This document shows, piece after piece, positions 1 to 6,378 of a stretch of 9,068 bases of DNA (positions within the stretch are counted from its first letter, which is position 1; each line of letters opens with the position of its first letter). A program made the translations under genes and the position numbers. The stretch is from Desulfobacteraceae bacterium (lineage in GTDB: Bacteria > Desulfobacterota > Desulfobacteria > Desulfobacterales > UBA5616): assembly GCA_030620375.1 (NCBI GenBank), contig JAUXEW010000099.1, positions 1 to 9,068 of the forward strand. The letters run 5' to 3'. The notes below the pieces were generated by a model. It made no database searches, had not been told where the DNA came from, and saw nothing but the letters and a program-made list of their open reading frames with translations.

Positions 1-25
1 AGGCTATGCCGGAATATTTCGATAA

Positions 26-55
26 AGAATTCAGGGGTCAGAATCCAGAATTCAG
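26..55. repeat. short degenerate direct repeat at left edge
   Basis: The nonamer AGAATTCAG occurs at 26-34 and again at 47-55, with a related CAGAATCCAG stretch between them and a further TTCAGG just downstream. It resembles the decayed purine-rich repeats often found between genes in this kind of genome. It may be the tail of a larger repeat lying outside the window. No gene can be supported here. Confidence 0.35.
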
Positions 56-92
56 AATAAGGTTCAGGCAGGTGACAGGCATATCCTTATAG

Positions 93-120
93 GATTTTAA
101 AATCAATATCATTTTATTGA
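93..120. promoter_or_regulatory. palindromes at the acyl-CoA operon promoter (possible operator)
   Basis: Two overlapping inverted repeats are visible. GATTTTAAAATC at 93-104 is a perfect 12-bp palindrome. TCAATA at 103-108 and TATTGA at 115-120 form an 18-bp interrupted palindrome with a 6-bp centre, and its right arm overlaps the -35 box at 117-122. This placement is what a repressor site would have, and fatty-acid and aromatic catabolic operons are often controlled by TetR- or GntR-type repressors. The regulator is not in the window, so the role is inferred from position only. Confidence 0.35.
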
Positions 121-145
121 CACACTATTGCCTTTTATGTATAAA
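117..145 (+). promoter_or_regulatory. sigma70-type promoter for the acyl-CoA operon
   Basis: A perfect TTGACA at 117-122 is followed by a 17-bp spacer and TATAAA at 140-145, five of six matches to the -10 consensus. Transcription would start near 152, giving a leader of about 147 nt before the first gene at 299. A second TTGACA at 149-154 lacks a good -10 at the right distance. Confidence 0.65.
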
Positions 146-298
146 TCATTGACAAAATAGGAAATTTATCCAATTGAAGCTCATATCAGCAAACTGCAGG
201 GAATCTTTCGCCTAAAAGAATTTAAACCTGTTTCAGACTCTCGCGTATCCGCTACAGCAAGATAAGGGGACGCGCTGCGGTTCAAGGAGGGAAGTTTA

Positions 299-1042
299 AT
301 GACGGACTTGATCTTACGAAAAGACGATAACGGGTTGTGTACACTGGCGCTTAATCGGCCGGAAAAACTAAACGCTTTGAATGTAAAAATATTTATTGAG
401 CTTCGTTCCCATGTAGATGACCTGGAACAGAAGTTTGATGCCATCGGATGCGTTGTTCTCAAAGGAAGCGGGCGGTGCTTTTCCGCGGGCCACGACCTGA
501 AAGACATTGGGGCTGGGGAACATCCCCCGTATGAGAACTATCAAGCGGAAACAATCGAACATCTGTGCAATCTCCCCCAAACTGTTATTTCAGCCGTTCA
601 TGGACACTGCTATACCGGTGCCCTTGAACTGGCCCTGGCGGGGGATATTATCATCGCAGCGCAGTCGGCACGCTTTGCCGATACCCATGCAAAATGGGCT
701 TTAACACCGATTTGGGGTATGAGCCAGCGGTTGCCTCGCAGAGTCGGTTTGGCAAAGGCGAAGGAGATGATGCTCACGACGAAGACATACACCGCCGAAG
801 AAGCGGTAACTATGGGACTTGCCAATATGTGTGTGCCGGATGACCGCTTTGAGGAAGCGGTCGAAGATCTGGCACGGTCGATCCTGGCAAATTCATGGTT
901 CAGCAACCGGGCGAACAAAAGACTTCTTGAAAAAACCGATGGTATGACCCTGAAAGATGGCCTCCGTTATGAAATTGAAAATAACGAGGGCCAGGGTCCG
1001 GATGTGGTAGAGCGGATCAGCGCCTTTGGAAAGAAGAAATAG
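299..1042 (+). CDS. enoyl-CoA hydratase/isomerase family protein (crotonase fold)
   Basis: Crotonase-superfamily protein of 247 residues, expected to be cytosolic and to act on a CoA thioester, most simply by hydrating a 2-enoyl-CoA in a beta-oxidation-like pathway. The oxyanion-hole region CFSAGHDL is at residues 60-67 and the second segment around TGALELALAGD at 106-116. Aligned by eye with mitochondrial enoyl-CoA hydratase, the first catalytic glutamate (Glu144) is kept as Glu110, but the second (Glu164) is His130 in the motif RFADTH. Similar FADTH proteins are usually annotated as hydratases, but their exact reaction is often unknown. The ATG at 299 follows AAGGAGG at 284-290 with good spacing. 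It is the first gene of the operon, 54 bp before the dehydrogenase. Family certain; substrate and exact reaction unknown. Confidence 0.93.
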   Translation: MTDLILRKDDNGLCTLALNRPEKLNALNVKIFIELRSHVDDLEQKFDAIGCVVLKGSGRCFSAGHDLKDIGAGEHPPYENYQAETIEHLCNLPQTVISAVHGHCYTGALELALAGDIIIAAQSARFADTHAKWALTPIWGMSQRLPRRVGLAKAKEMMLTTKTYTAEEAVTMGLANMCVPDDRFEEAVEDLARSILANSWFSNRANKRLLEKTDGMTLKDGLRYEIENNEGQGPDVVERISAFGKKK

Positions 1043-1096
1043 TTCTATCTGACTTTTTAAGTTCATTGGCATTAAATTTCTGAAGGGAGGAAAAAC

Positions 1097-1867
1097 ATGG
1101 CTTACAATGCGTTTGATCTATCGGGTAAGGTTGCCGTTATTACGGGTGGTAACAGCGGTATTGGTCTTGGAATGGCGGATGCTTTGGCAGCATCAGGGGC
1201 TGATGTATGTATCTGGGGAACGAAAGAAGACAAGAATGCTGCTGCTCTTAAGCAATTACAGGCTCACGGGGGACGCTGTTCGGCCTTGCGTTGTGATGTA
1301 TCAAAGGAGGAACTGGTAGAAGATGCGTTTAATGAGACCCTGAAAACATTCGGCCGCGTTGATGCTTGTTTCGCCAATGCGGGTATAGGAGGCAGTGGAA
1401 CAACCATTGAACAGACGTCTACTGATGAGTGGCGTCATATCCTGGGTGTAAACCTGGATGGTGCGTTTTTTACCCTTCGCGCGGCGGCCAGACACATGAT
1501 GTCTCGGGAAGGTGGGGGATCATTGGTGGGAACGGCAAGTATTGCAGGCCTGGTCGGCACCCCTCGCTCTATCCATTATGCAGCGACCAAAGGCGGTTTA
1601 ATTTCGATTATGAGATCTCTTTCGGTGGGAATGGCACGTTATCAAGTAAGGTCAAACGTTATTTTGCCAGGTTGGATCCATACACCCCTGGCCGGACCTA
1701 TGCTGGATTTGCCTCTTATGCAAGAAAGAGTTCTACCGAGGATACCCATGCGTCGTTGGGGAGAGCCCGCTGATTTCGGAGCCATCGCGGTTTACCTGGC
1801 TAGCGATGCCAGTGCTTATCATACCGGGGACACTTTCATTATAGACGGTGGTTATTCATTATTTTAA
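1097..1867 (+). CDS. SDR family NAD(P)-dependent oxidoreductase
   Basis: Classical short-chain dehydrogenase/reductase of 256 residues, normal length for the family. The nucleotide-binding TGGNSGIG is at residues 16-23, the adenine-contact CDV at 66-68 and NAG at 94-96. The catalytic tetrad is Asn119, Ser148, Tyr161 and Lys165 (YAATK), and PGWIHTP at 191-197 is the usual segment after the active site. The end of strand 2 (IWGTKEDK) does not clearly decide between NAD and NADP. Given the hydratase before it and acyl-CoA dehydrogenases after it, oxidation of a 3-hydroxyacyl-CoA to the 3-keto form is the most likely job, since no classical 3-hydroxyacyl-CoA dehydrogenase is present. That role is inference. 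The start follows AGGGAGG at 1084-1090. Confidence 0.93.
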   Translation: MAYNAFDLSGKVAVITGGNSGIGLGMADALAASGADVCIWGTKEDKNAAALKQLQAHGGRCSALRCDVSKEELVEDAFNETLKTFGRVDACFANAGIGGSGTTIEQTSTDEWRHILGVNLDGAFFTLRAAARHMMSREGGGSLVGTASIAGLVGTPRSIHYAATKGGLISIMRSLSVGMARYQVRSNVILPGWIHTPLAGPMLDLPLMQERVLPRIPMRRWGEPADFGAIAVYLASDASAYHTGDTFIIDGGYSLF

Positions 1868-1929
1868 AGCGATTGCTTCGCTCAATCAGGGTGTAACCGT
1901 AAACCCATAACCTGGCAAGGAGGTATTTT

Positions 1930-3153
1930 ATGGAATTCGGATTTACTGAAGAGCAGGAGAAATTAAGAAAGGAGATCAGGGAGTTTTTTATGAACGAGCT
2001 TCCGGAAGATTATGAGCCGGGCTTCAATAACATGATGGGCGAGGAAGTGCAGGATTGGTGGATAAAATTTAAAGAAAAAGCCATAAAGAAAGGCTACTAT
2101 GTTCCGGGTTGGCCGAAAGAATACGGAGGGTCAGGATTTACCGAAATAGAACAGAGCATTCTCGACGAAGAACAGGGGCGTTTCGGTGTTACGTGGCCGG
2201 ATTTTTTAGGGCTTCATCTTGTCGGTCCCAGCCTTATGATGTTCGGTACTGAAGAACAAAAAAAAAGATGGGTACCGCCCATTGCCAGGGGTGAGACGGT
2301 TTGCTTTGAGGCATTCACTGAACCGGATGCCGGGTCCGACGAGGCCAACATCGGATGCCGGGCGGAAGAAGATGGAAATGACTTTGTTTTTAACGGTCAG
2401 AAACTGTTTATCAGTGGGTGGTATGAGCCCACATGGCTTTTTACCCTGGCAAGGACCCGAGATATCGTACCCAAGCATAGAGGGCTCAGCCTGTTTCTGC
2501 TGCCGGCGGATCTTCCGGGCATCTCATACCGACCGCTATCAACCATGGGCGGGGGAAGACAAAATTATGTGTTCTTTGATAATGTCAGGGTGCCGAAGGA
2601 TAATTTGCTAGGCGAATTACATCGCGGTTTTTACCATGCCATGCAGGTATTTGAGTTTGAAAGGCGGATGACAGGTGATGCTGCGGGAGGAAAACGCTTA
2701 TTGCAGGAACTGGTCCAGTTTTGCAAAGAGACAACATCAGGCGGAAAACCGCTAATGGAAAATCCGGAAATTCGTAAAACTTTGGCAAAACTGGCCATGG
2801 AAATCGAGGTTCAAAGACTGGCAGGATGGTATTCGGCCTGGCGATTTTCCGAAAGGGAGAGGGTAGGGCCGGCCCCATATGAATTAAGCAATTATTATGC
2901 GAAGAAGTATGGCGCTTCTCACGCCAAGGCAATGTTGGATATCCTTGGGCTTTATGGCCAGCTTGCCACAGGCTCCAAATGGGCGGCATTAGCGGGTAGA
3001 ATAGAGAGGATGTGGAAGGTGACCCGCAGCCTGCATGCCGGAGGGACCTTTGAAGTGATAAAAATCGTCTTGGCCCGGAGAGGCTTAGGACTGCCCAGAA
3101 TCCCGGGGAATATGATGAAAGCGATTGGCGAGGCGGTGATGAAAAAGGTATAA
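1930..3153 (+). CDS. acyl-CoA dehydrogenase, probable catalytic (alpha) subunit
   Basis: Flavin-dependent acyl-CoA dehydrogenase of 407 residues, introducing a double bond next to the thioester and passing electrons to an electron-transfer flavoprotein. The N-terminal helical domain carries WPKEYGGSG at 61-69, and the middle beta domain carries TEPDAGSD at 130-137 and GQKLFISG at 156-163. The C-terminal helical domain ends in AGGTFEVIK and RRGLGLPR. The medium-chain-type base (Glu376) position is Gly371, but Glu244 in FEFER fits the helix-G base of isovaleryl-CoA dehydrogenase (Glu254). The usual RxQFG motif that grips the FAD pyrophosphate is missing; TSGGKPLMENPEIR stands near that place. 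The partner gene just downstream has that motif, so this is likely the catalytic half of a heteromer, like FadE26 of Mycobacterium tuberculosis. AAGGAGG at 1917-1923 precedes the ATG. Confidence 0.93.
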   Translation: MEFGFTEEQEKLRKEIREFFMNELPEDYEPGFNNMMGEEVQDWWIKFKEKAIKKGYYVPGWPKEYGGSGFTEIEQSILDEEQGRFGVTWPDFLGLHLVGPSLMMFGTEEQKKRWVPPIARGETVCFEAFTEPDAGSDEANIGCRAEEDGNDFVFNGQKLFISGWYEPTWLFTLARTRDIVPKHRGLSLFLLPADLPGISYRPLSTMGGGRQNYVFFDNVRVPKDNLLGELHRGFYHAMQVFEFERRMTGDAAGGKRLLQELVQFCKETTSGGKPLMENPEIRKTLAKLAMEIEVQRLAGWYSAWRFSERERVGPAPYELSNYYAKKYGASHAKAMLDILGLYGQLATGSKWAALAGRIERMWKVTRSLHAGGTFEVIKIVLARRGLGLPRIPGNMMKAIGEAVMKKV

Positions 3154-3198
3154 TGCTCAGAAATTTAAATGTCTTTGAGCGAAGAGGAGATCAATACT

Positions 3199-4458
3199 AT
3201 GGACTTTGAACTCAGTAAAGAACAGGCAATGTTAAAGAAAGAAGCCCGTAATTTTTTAGAAAAAGAATGCCCGGAGGAGTTGGTGAGAGAAATAGAAAAG
3301 GGCGACCAAGGCTATTCCCCTCAACTGTGGCGCAAAATAGCCGAGTTGGGATGGCTGGGAATCATTTTTCCTGAAAAATACGGCGGATTGGGAAGCAATA
3401 TGCTTGACCTTATGTTTATCTATGAGGAGATGGGAAGGGCTATGTTCCCCAGTCCGCACCTGTCTACGGTAGTTTTAAGCGGACTGACCATTTTGTCAGC
3501 CGGCAGTGAGGCGCAAAAAACAGAACTGCTGACGCGGATATCCGATGGGGATTTAATATTGGCACTGGCCATTACCGAACCGGATGCCGCCTGGGGGGAC
3601 AAAGCTTTGGATCCGGAAGGAATAACCGTCCAGGCAACTGCTGAAGCAGATGATTATGTTATCAATGGCGTCAAGTTATTTGTTCACGATGCCCTGATCG
3701 CCGATAAGATTTTGTGTGTAGCCAGAACCCAGGACGGTAAAAATGCAGCGGAAGGGATTACAATTTTTTTAGTAGATGCGGATGCAACGGGTATGCATCG
3801 AAACGTGTTGAAAACAATTTCAGGTGATAAACAGTGCGAGGTTGTTTTTAAAAATGTTCGCGTTTCGAAAGAAAATATTATTGGCCCCCTTCATGGTGGA
3901 TGGCCGCATGTGGCCAAAGCGATACAACATGGCGCGGTATTGTTATGTGCCCAGATGGTAGGGGCTGGAGAAGAAATTCTACGGATAACCGTCGATTATG
4001 CAAAAACCAGGGTTCAGTTTGACGCGCCTATCGGCATCAATCAGTATGTTCAAGGCCACTGCACCGACGTGGTTTCAGACGTTGAGGGGTGCAAGTATAT
4101 TACATGGCAGGCAGCTTGGAAGTTGAGCGAGAATATGCCCTCCGGCTACGAGGTGGCGGTTGCTAAAGCATGGACTAGTGAAGCCTTTGAGCGGGCCTGC
4201 CTGGCTGCTCATGCCGTCTTTGCCGGATATGGATACACCTCTAAAGATGGGGTTCTTCCCATGTATTCCAGGAGAGGCAAAATACAGCAGTTGTACCTTG
4301 GCAACAGCGATTATTGGCTGAAGAAAGTCGCTCAGCAGCTTGACACCTGGACTTTTGAACGGCCTGAAGGGAAAGCGCTTGGATTCTGGAAAACGTCGCC
4401 GGATGAAGAGATTCCGGCCTGGAAAGTATGGACCAATGAAGATGTTTTAGAAGTTTAA
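3199..4458 (+). CDS. acyl-CoA dehydrogenase family protein, probable non-catalytic (beta) subunit
   Basis: Acyl-CoA dehydrogenase-fold protein of 419 residues from the chosen start. The ATG at 3199 is preferred because GAGGAG at 3184-3189 sits 9 nt before it and MDFELSKEQ is a typical family N terminus. An in-frame ATG at 3169 would add 10 residues but has no ribosome binding site. FPEKYGG is at 57-63, TEPDA at 126-130, and the FAD-contacting TRVQFDAPIG at 270-279 with Arg271. Both possible base positions are lost: the helix-G site aligns with Gly245 (IQHGAV) and the C-terminal site with Leu367 (QLYLGNS). By itself it should be inactive. With the gene 45 bp upstream it probably forms an alpha2beta2 enzyme, the pattern described for FadE26-FadE27 and FadE28-FadE29. 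Last gene of the operon. Confidence 0.92.
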   Translation: MDFELSKEQAMLKKEARNFLEKECPEELVREIEKGDQGYSPQLWRKIAELGWLGIIFPEKYGGLGSNMLDLMFIYEEMGRAMFPSPHLSTVVLSGLTILSAGSEAQKTELLTRISDGDLILALAITEPDAAWGDKALDPEGITVQATAEADDYVINGVKLFVHDALIADKILCVARTQDGKNAAEGITIFLVDADATGMHRNVLKTISGDKQCEVVFKNVRVSKENIIGPLHGGWPHVAKAIQHGAVLLCAQMVGAGEEILRITVDYAKTRVQFDAPIGINQYVQGHCTDVVSDVEGCKYITWQAAWKLSENMPSGYEVAVAKAWTSEAFERACLAAHAVFAGYGYTSKDGVLPMYSRRGKIQQLYLGNSDYWLKKVAQQLDTWTFERPEGKALGFWKTSPDEEIPAWKVWTNEDVLEV

Positions 4459-4493
4459 AGGGGTCCTGCCTTGAACCGGAGAGGCCGTCAAAT

Positions 4494-4540
4494 AAAGAAT
4501 AAGGGCATTGTATGACACTAAAATGCCCTTATTCTTTTCT
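4494..4540. terminator. bidirectional intrinsic terminator
   Basis: Perfect 16-bp inverted repeat: arms 4494-4509 and 4522-4537, with a 12-nt loop. On the + strand it is followed by a T-rich run (TTTTCTGTTT region), fitting termination of the acyl-CoA operon, whose last stop is at 4458. On the - strand it lies about 19 nt past the cold-shock gene's stop and is followed by TTTATTTG. It therefore probably serves both convergent units. Confidence 0.85.
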
Positions 4541-4555
4541 GTTTAGAAGTGTGAT

Positions 4556-4756
4556 TTACTCCGCAGTTACATTTACTGCGGACGGACCTTTTGTGCCCTC
4601 TTCAATGTCAAATGTGACGCGGTCGCCTTCGTTTAAAGATTTAAAACCATTCCCTTGGATCCCGGAAAAATGAACGAATATGTCCGGTCCGTCTTCTTGT
4701 TCGATAAAACCGAACCCCTTTTTATCATCAAACCATTTAACTATGCCATTTGCCAA
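4556..4756 (-). CDS. CspA-family cold-shock protein
   Basis: Single cold-shock domain of 66 residues, a small five-stranded OB-fold protein that binds single-stranded RNA or DNA and acts as an RNA chaperone in the cytosol. Its nucleic-acid-binding motifs are KGFGFI at residues 13-18 (RNP1) and DIFVHF at 25-30 (RNP2), and KWF at 7-9 supplies a stacking aromatic residue. Length is typical. The start codon is TTG (complement of 4754-4756): no in-frame ATG lies nearby, the N terminus MANGIVKWF matches the family, and a G-rich Shine-Dalgarno-like run (complement of about 4762-4769) lies just upstream. It is convergent with the acyl-CoA operon and is probably an unrelated housekeeping or stress gene with its own promoter. 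Confidence 0.95.
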   Translation of the reverse strand: MANGIVKWFDDKKGFGFIEQEDGPDIFVHFSGIQGNGFKSLNEGDRVTFDIEEGTKGPSAVNVTAE

Positions 4757-4884
4757 AGCAGCTCCCCCCCTTTGCTATAAAAATTTGGTTCCAAACTTCA
4801 GGATGCCACTTTTAACGAATGGGCATTTCCCGTAGAACGAAACCGGCCCAAAAAAGAAACATTTCTACCAATGATAACCTGAAT

Positions 4885-4912
4885 ATAATACCGATTTTAT
4901 ATATTAAATCAA
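4885..4912 (-). promoter_or_regulatory. possible promoter of the cold-shock gene
   Basis: Read on the - strand, TTGATT (complement of 4907-4912), a 16-bp spacer and TATTAT (complement of 4885-4890) form a fair sigma70-type promoter. Transcription would start near 4878, leaving a leader of about 120 nt before the TTG start. Long leaders are common in cspA-type genes, where they take part in cold control. The region is very A+T rich, so chance matches are possible. Confidence 0.4.
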
Positions 4913-4998
4913 GTAATTTTTACATAATGATAAAAAAAGTAAAAACCGGCATCGTAATAACCATTTCGAAAATCAATCTCGTCCGGTAAGATCAAAAT

Positions 4999-5039
4999 CC
5001 AATTTTCACAGGCATCTTACTCAGGGTCTTGAAAATTGG
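4999..5039 (-). other. inverted repeat across the stop codon of the second crotonase gene
   Basis: CCAATTTTCA at 4999-5008 and TGAAAATTGG at 5030-5039 are perfect 10-bp complements separated by 21 nt, with the gene's TAA stop inside the loop. On the - strand it is followed by GATTTTGATCTT, only mildly T-rich. It may be a weak terminator or a 3'-end stabilising structure, but the A+T-rich stem makes this uncertain. Confidence 0.25.
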
Positions 5040-5832
5040 GTTCTCTTTTCTCGAAATTGGCCATTATGGCCTCAATTTGGTTAGGCGTGGCGATTAATGT
5101 GCTTTCAATTTTCTCTTCCCGCCTTAAACCTGTAGCTTCATCACCGTGCCAATTTTCTTGTAACAGTTGTTTCCCCGATCGAATGGCGTGGGGTGACTTG
5201 CTTGCGATTTCTTTTGCCAGTTTAAACGCTTCCGCTAAAGGGTCATCGCAGATGCGGGTGACCAGACCGATTTTTTCCGCCTCTCTACCGTCTACGATTC
5301 TCCCGGTAAATGTCAGCTCTTTAGCAACATCCAATCGGACGAGATCTCGAAGGCTTTGTGAAGCCGTCATATCCGGAATCAGCCCCCATTTAATTTCCAT
5401 GACCGATAACCGGACATCCGGTTTTGCAAGGCGGATATCAGCACCAAGGGCAATCTGTAAACCGCCGCCAAATGCAACCCCGTGCAGGGCTACGATTACA
5501 GGGACCGGAACCTGTCGCCACACCCAGGCGGCATATTGCGCCATATTTGCCGGGCTGTTTTCGTTTGTTTGATAAAGTGAAAACGATTCATTTTCATTAT
5601 CCGGACTTGCGGAATCCATTTTTTGAAAATTAGCAAAATCAAGGCCGGCACAGAATCCTTTTCCATTGCCGGACAACACCACCGCACGAACGGTATTCTC
5701 TTTCATCAGGCTTTCCCCGGCTTCAATGATCGCTTTAAACATGGGGATACTCAGCGAATTGTATTTTTCCGGACGGTTGAAACGAACATCCGCTACATGA
5801 TCCTCAATCGATATGGTTACTAGATCGGCCAT
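5017..5832 (-). CDS. crotonase family protein, dienoyl-CoA isomerase-like
   Basis: Crotonase-superfamily protein of 271 residues acting on a CoA thioester in the cytosol. NRPEKYNSL is at residues 19-27, the oxyanion-hole segment GFCAGLDF at 59-66 and FGGGLQIALGAD at 121-132. Aligned by eye with enoyl-CoA hydratase, Glu144 is replaced by Gln126 while Glu164 is kept as Glu146. Asp154, eight residues after Glu146, matches the spacing of Glu196 and Asp204 in rat delta3,5-delta2,4-dienoyl-CoA isomerase. An isomerase moving double bonds therefore fits better than a hydratase, though Gln stands where that enzyme has Asp176. It is transcribed alone, with AGGAGG (complement of 5838-5843) 5 nt before the ATG. 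Its substrate is unknown; it may serve the same pathway as the operon. Confidence 0.92.
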   Translation of the reverse strand: MADLVTISIEDHVADVRFNRPEKYNSLSIPMFKAIIEAGESLMKENTVRAVVLSGNGKGFCAGLDFANFQKMDSASPDNENESFSLYQTNENSPANMAQYAAWVWRQVPVPVIVALHGVAFGGGLQIALGADIRLAKPDVRLSVMEIKWGLIPDMTASQSLRDLVRLDVAKELTFTGRIVDGREAEKIGLVTRICDDPLAEAFKLAKEIASKSPHAIRSGKQLLQENWHGDEATGLRREEKIESTLIATPNQIEAIMANFEKREPNFQDPE

Positions 5833-5876
5833 AAATTCCTCCTTTTTTAGTGTTCTCTATGTGTTGTTATAATTGG

Positions 5877-5925
5877 TCTAAATAGCGTTAGATTGTTAAA
5901 TATACCCCAAAGAAATATTCGTCAA
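5877..5925 (-). promoter_or_regulatory. possible promoter of the second crotonase gene
   Basis: On the - strand TTGACG (complement of 5920-5925) and TATATT (complement of 5899-5904) are good boxes, but the spacer is only 15 bp. Just downstream, TCTAA and TTAGA (5877-5881 and 5888-5892) form a small inverted repeat with a 6-bp centre that could be an operator. Both calls are tentative. Confidence 0.3.
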
Positions 5926-6123
5926 TATGAGATTTCATACCCTAAACTCCCCGGTTCATCATGCGGATTCATCTGATCATAGAAAAATCCATATTGCTTC
6001 AATCTGAATTTAATCGTATGTTAACCAATCACAAACTATGTTTCTTGTGGATCATCTCCCGATTAGTTGGTGTTAATTAAGGCAAAATAAGTGGGTTATC
6101 TCCAATTGAGCAGGTGTGATCCC

Positions 6124-6153
6124 AGAGGGTACAAGGGGTCAAGGAGTCAAGGG
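6124..6153 (+). repeat. left terminal inverted repeat
   Basis: Thirty bases beginning AGAGGGTAC and made of CAAGG/TCAAGG units. They pair with 6327-6356 in inverted orientation, with mismatches at repeat positions 8, 14, 15, 23 and 26. Confidence 0.6.
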
Positions 6154-6211
6154 TTCAAGTGACACACGAAGTGCGGTTCTTCAAGCCGTTAGGCGCAACC
6201 ATCAGCGCTCA

Positions 6212-6319
6212 ATGCTACAGAATTGCAAAGATTTAAAAGCCTGGCAAAAGTCATATGAACTCTGTTTAGAGACACATAGCATAACAGCAAAATTTCCAAA
6301 GGAAAAAGATACGGTCTAA
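6212..6319 (+). pseudogene. truncated four-helix-bundle protein (23S rRNA intervening-sequence protein family)
   Basis: From the ATG at 6212 the 35-residue reading frame gives KDLKAWQKSYEL followed by SITAKFPKEK and then a stop. This matches the first helix of the S23/IVP four-helix-bundle family, whose members typically read DLxVWQKxxEL, then FPKEE, then GLxxQMRR and IPSNIAEG over about 115-125 residues. Everything after FPKE is missing, so roughly two thirds to three quarters of the protein is lost and it cannot fold as the bundle. The open frame extends upstream to 6116, but that part translates the inverted repeat and is not family-like. No good ribosome binding site is present. The family match is by memory of its consensus, not by a search. 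Confidence 0.65.
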
Positions 6320-6326
6320 CTTCACA

Positions 6327-6356
6327 CCCTCGAATCCTTGAATCCTTGGACCCTCT
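6327..6356 (-). repeat. right terminal inverted repeat
   Basis: On the - strand this begins AGAGGGTCC and matches the left copy at 25 of 30 positions. It lies 8 nt beyond the stop of the truncated gene, and its outer end overlaps the hairpin at 6354-6378. Confidence 0.6.
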
Positions 6357-6378
6357 TCTCCAACTAAATTGGAGAAGA
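6354..6378 (+). promoter_or_regulatory. perfect 10-bp hairpin upstream of the phosphotriesterase-like gene
   Basis: TCTTCTCCAA at 6354-6363 and TTGGAGAAGA at 6369-6378 are exact complements around a 5-nt loop (CTAAA). The structure ends 45 nt before the ATG at 6424. It is followed by TGTTTCTTG, which is too poor in T for a convincing terminator. It could be an operator for a dimeric repressor, a leader hairpin, or the remains of an insertion junction. Confidence 0.4.

Larger units (their letters stand above)
6124..6356. mobile_element. 233-bp segment with 30-bp terminal inverted repeats (MITE-like or repeat cassette)
   Basis: The left end (6124-6153) and the reverse complement of the right end (6327-6356) align without gaps at 25 of 30 positions, both beginning AGAGGGT and containing CAAGG-type units (CAAGG, TCAAGGA). 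The match may continue inward for about 12 more bases with one gap. The interior holds the 5' part of a four-helix-bundle gene. No transposase is present, and no clean target-site duplication touches the repeat ends; TCTCCAA occurs near both sides (6099-6105 and 6357-6363) but is offset by 18 bp on the left. A non-autonomous element, or the scar of one, is the best reading. Confidence 0.5.

Noticed and set aside
149..154. Second TTGACA as an additional promoter
   Set aside because: No acceptable -10 box occurs 16-18 bp downstream (AATTGA at 172-177), so it is not called as a promoter.
2585..2989. 134-residue open frame on the - strand
   Set aside because: It is antisense to the first acyl-CoA dehydrogenase gene, rich in Pro, His and Trp in an unprotein-like way, and has no supporting start signals.
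3169..3198. Upstream ATG adding ten residues to the second acyl-CoA dehydrogenase
   Set aside because: It is preceded only by A/T-rich sequence without a ribosome binding site, whereas the ATG at 3199 has GAGGAG at good spacing and begins the conserved N terminus.
5036..5572. 178-residue open frame on the + strand
   Set aside because: It lies wholly antisense to the second crotonase gene, has no family-like motifs and no ribosome binding site; it is a shadow of the real - strand gene.
6116..6211. Upstream part of the open frame before the four-helix-bundle remnant
   Set aside because: It translates the left inverted repeat and an unrelated stretch, and nothing in it resembles the family; it is open by chance.
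6124..6356. CRISPR-like array from the repeated CAAGG units
   Set aside because: The units are 5-8 bases, contiguous and arranged as an inverted pair; there are no spacers of regular length.
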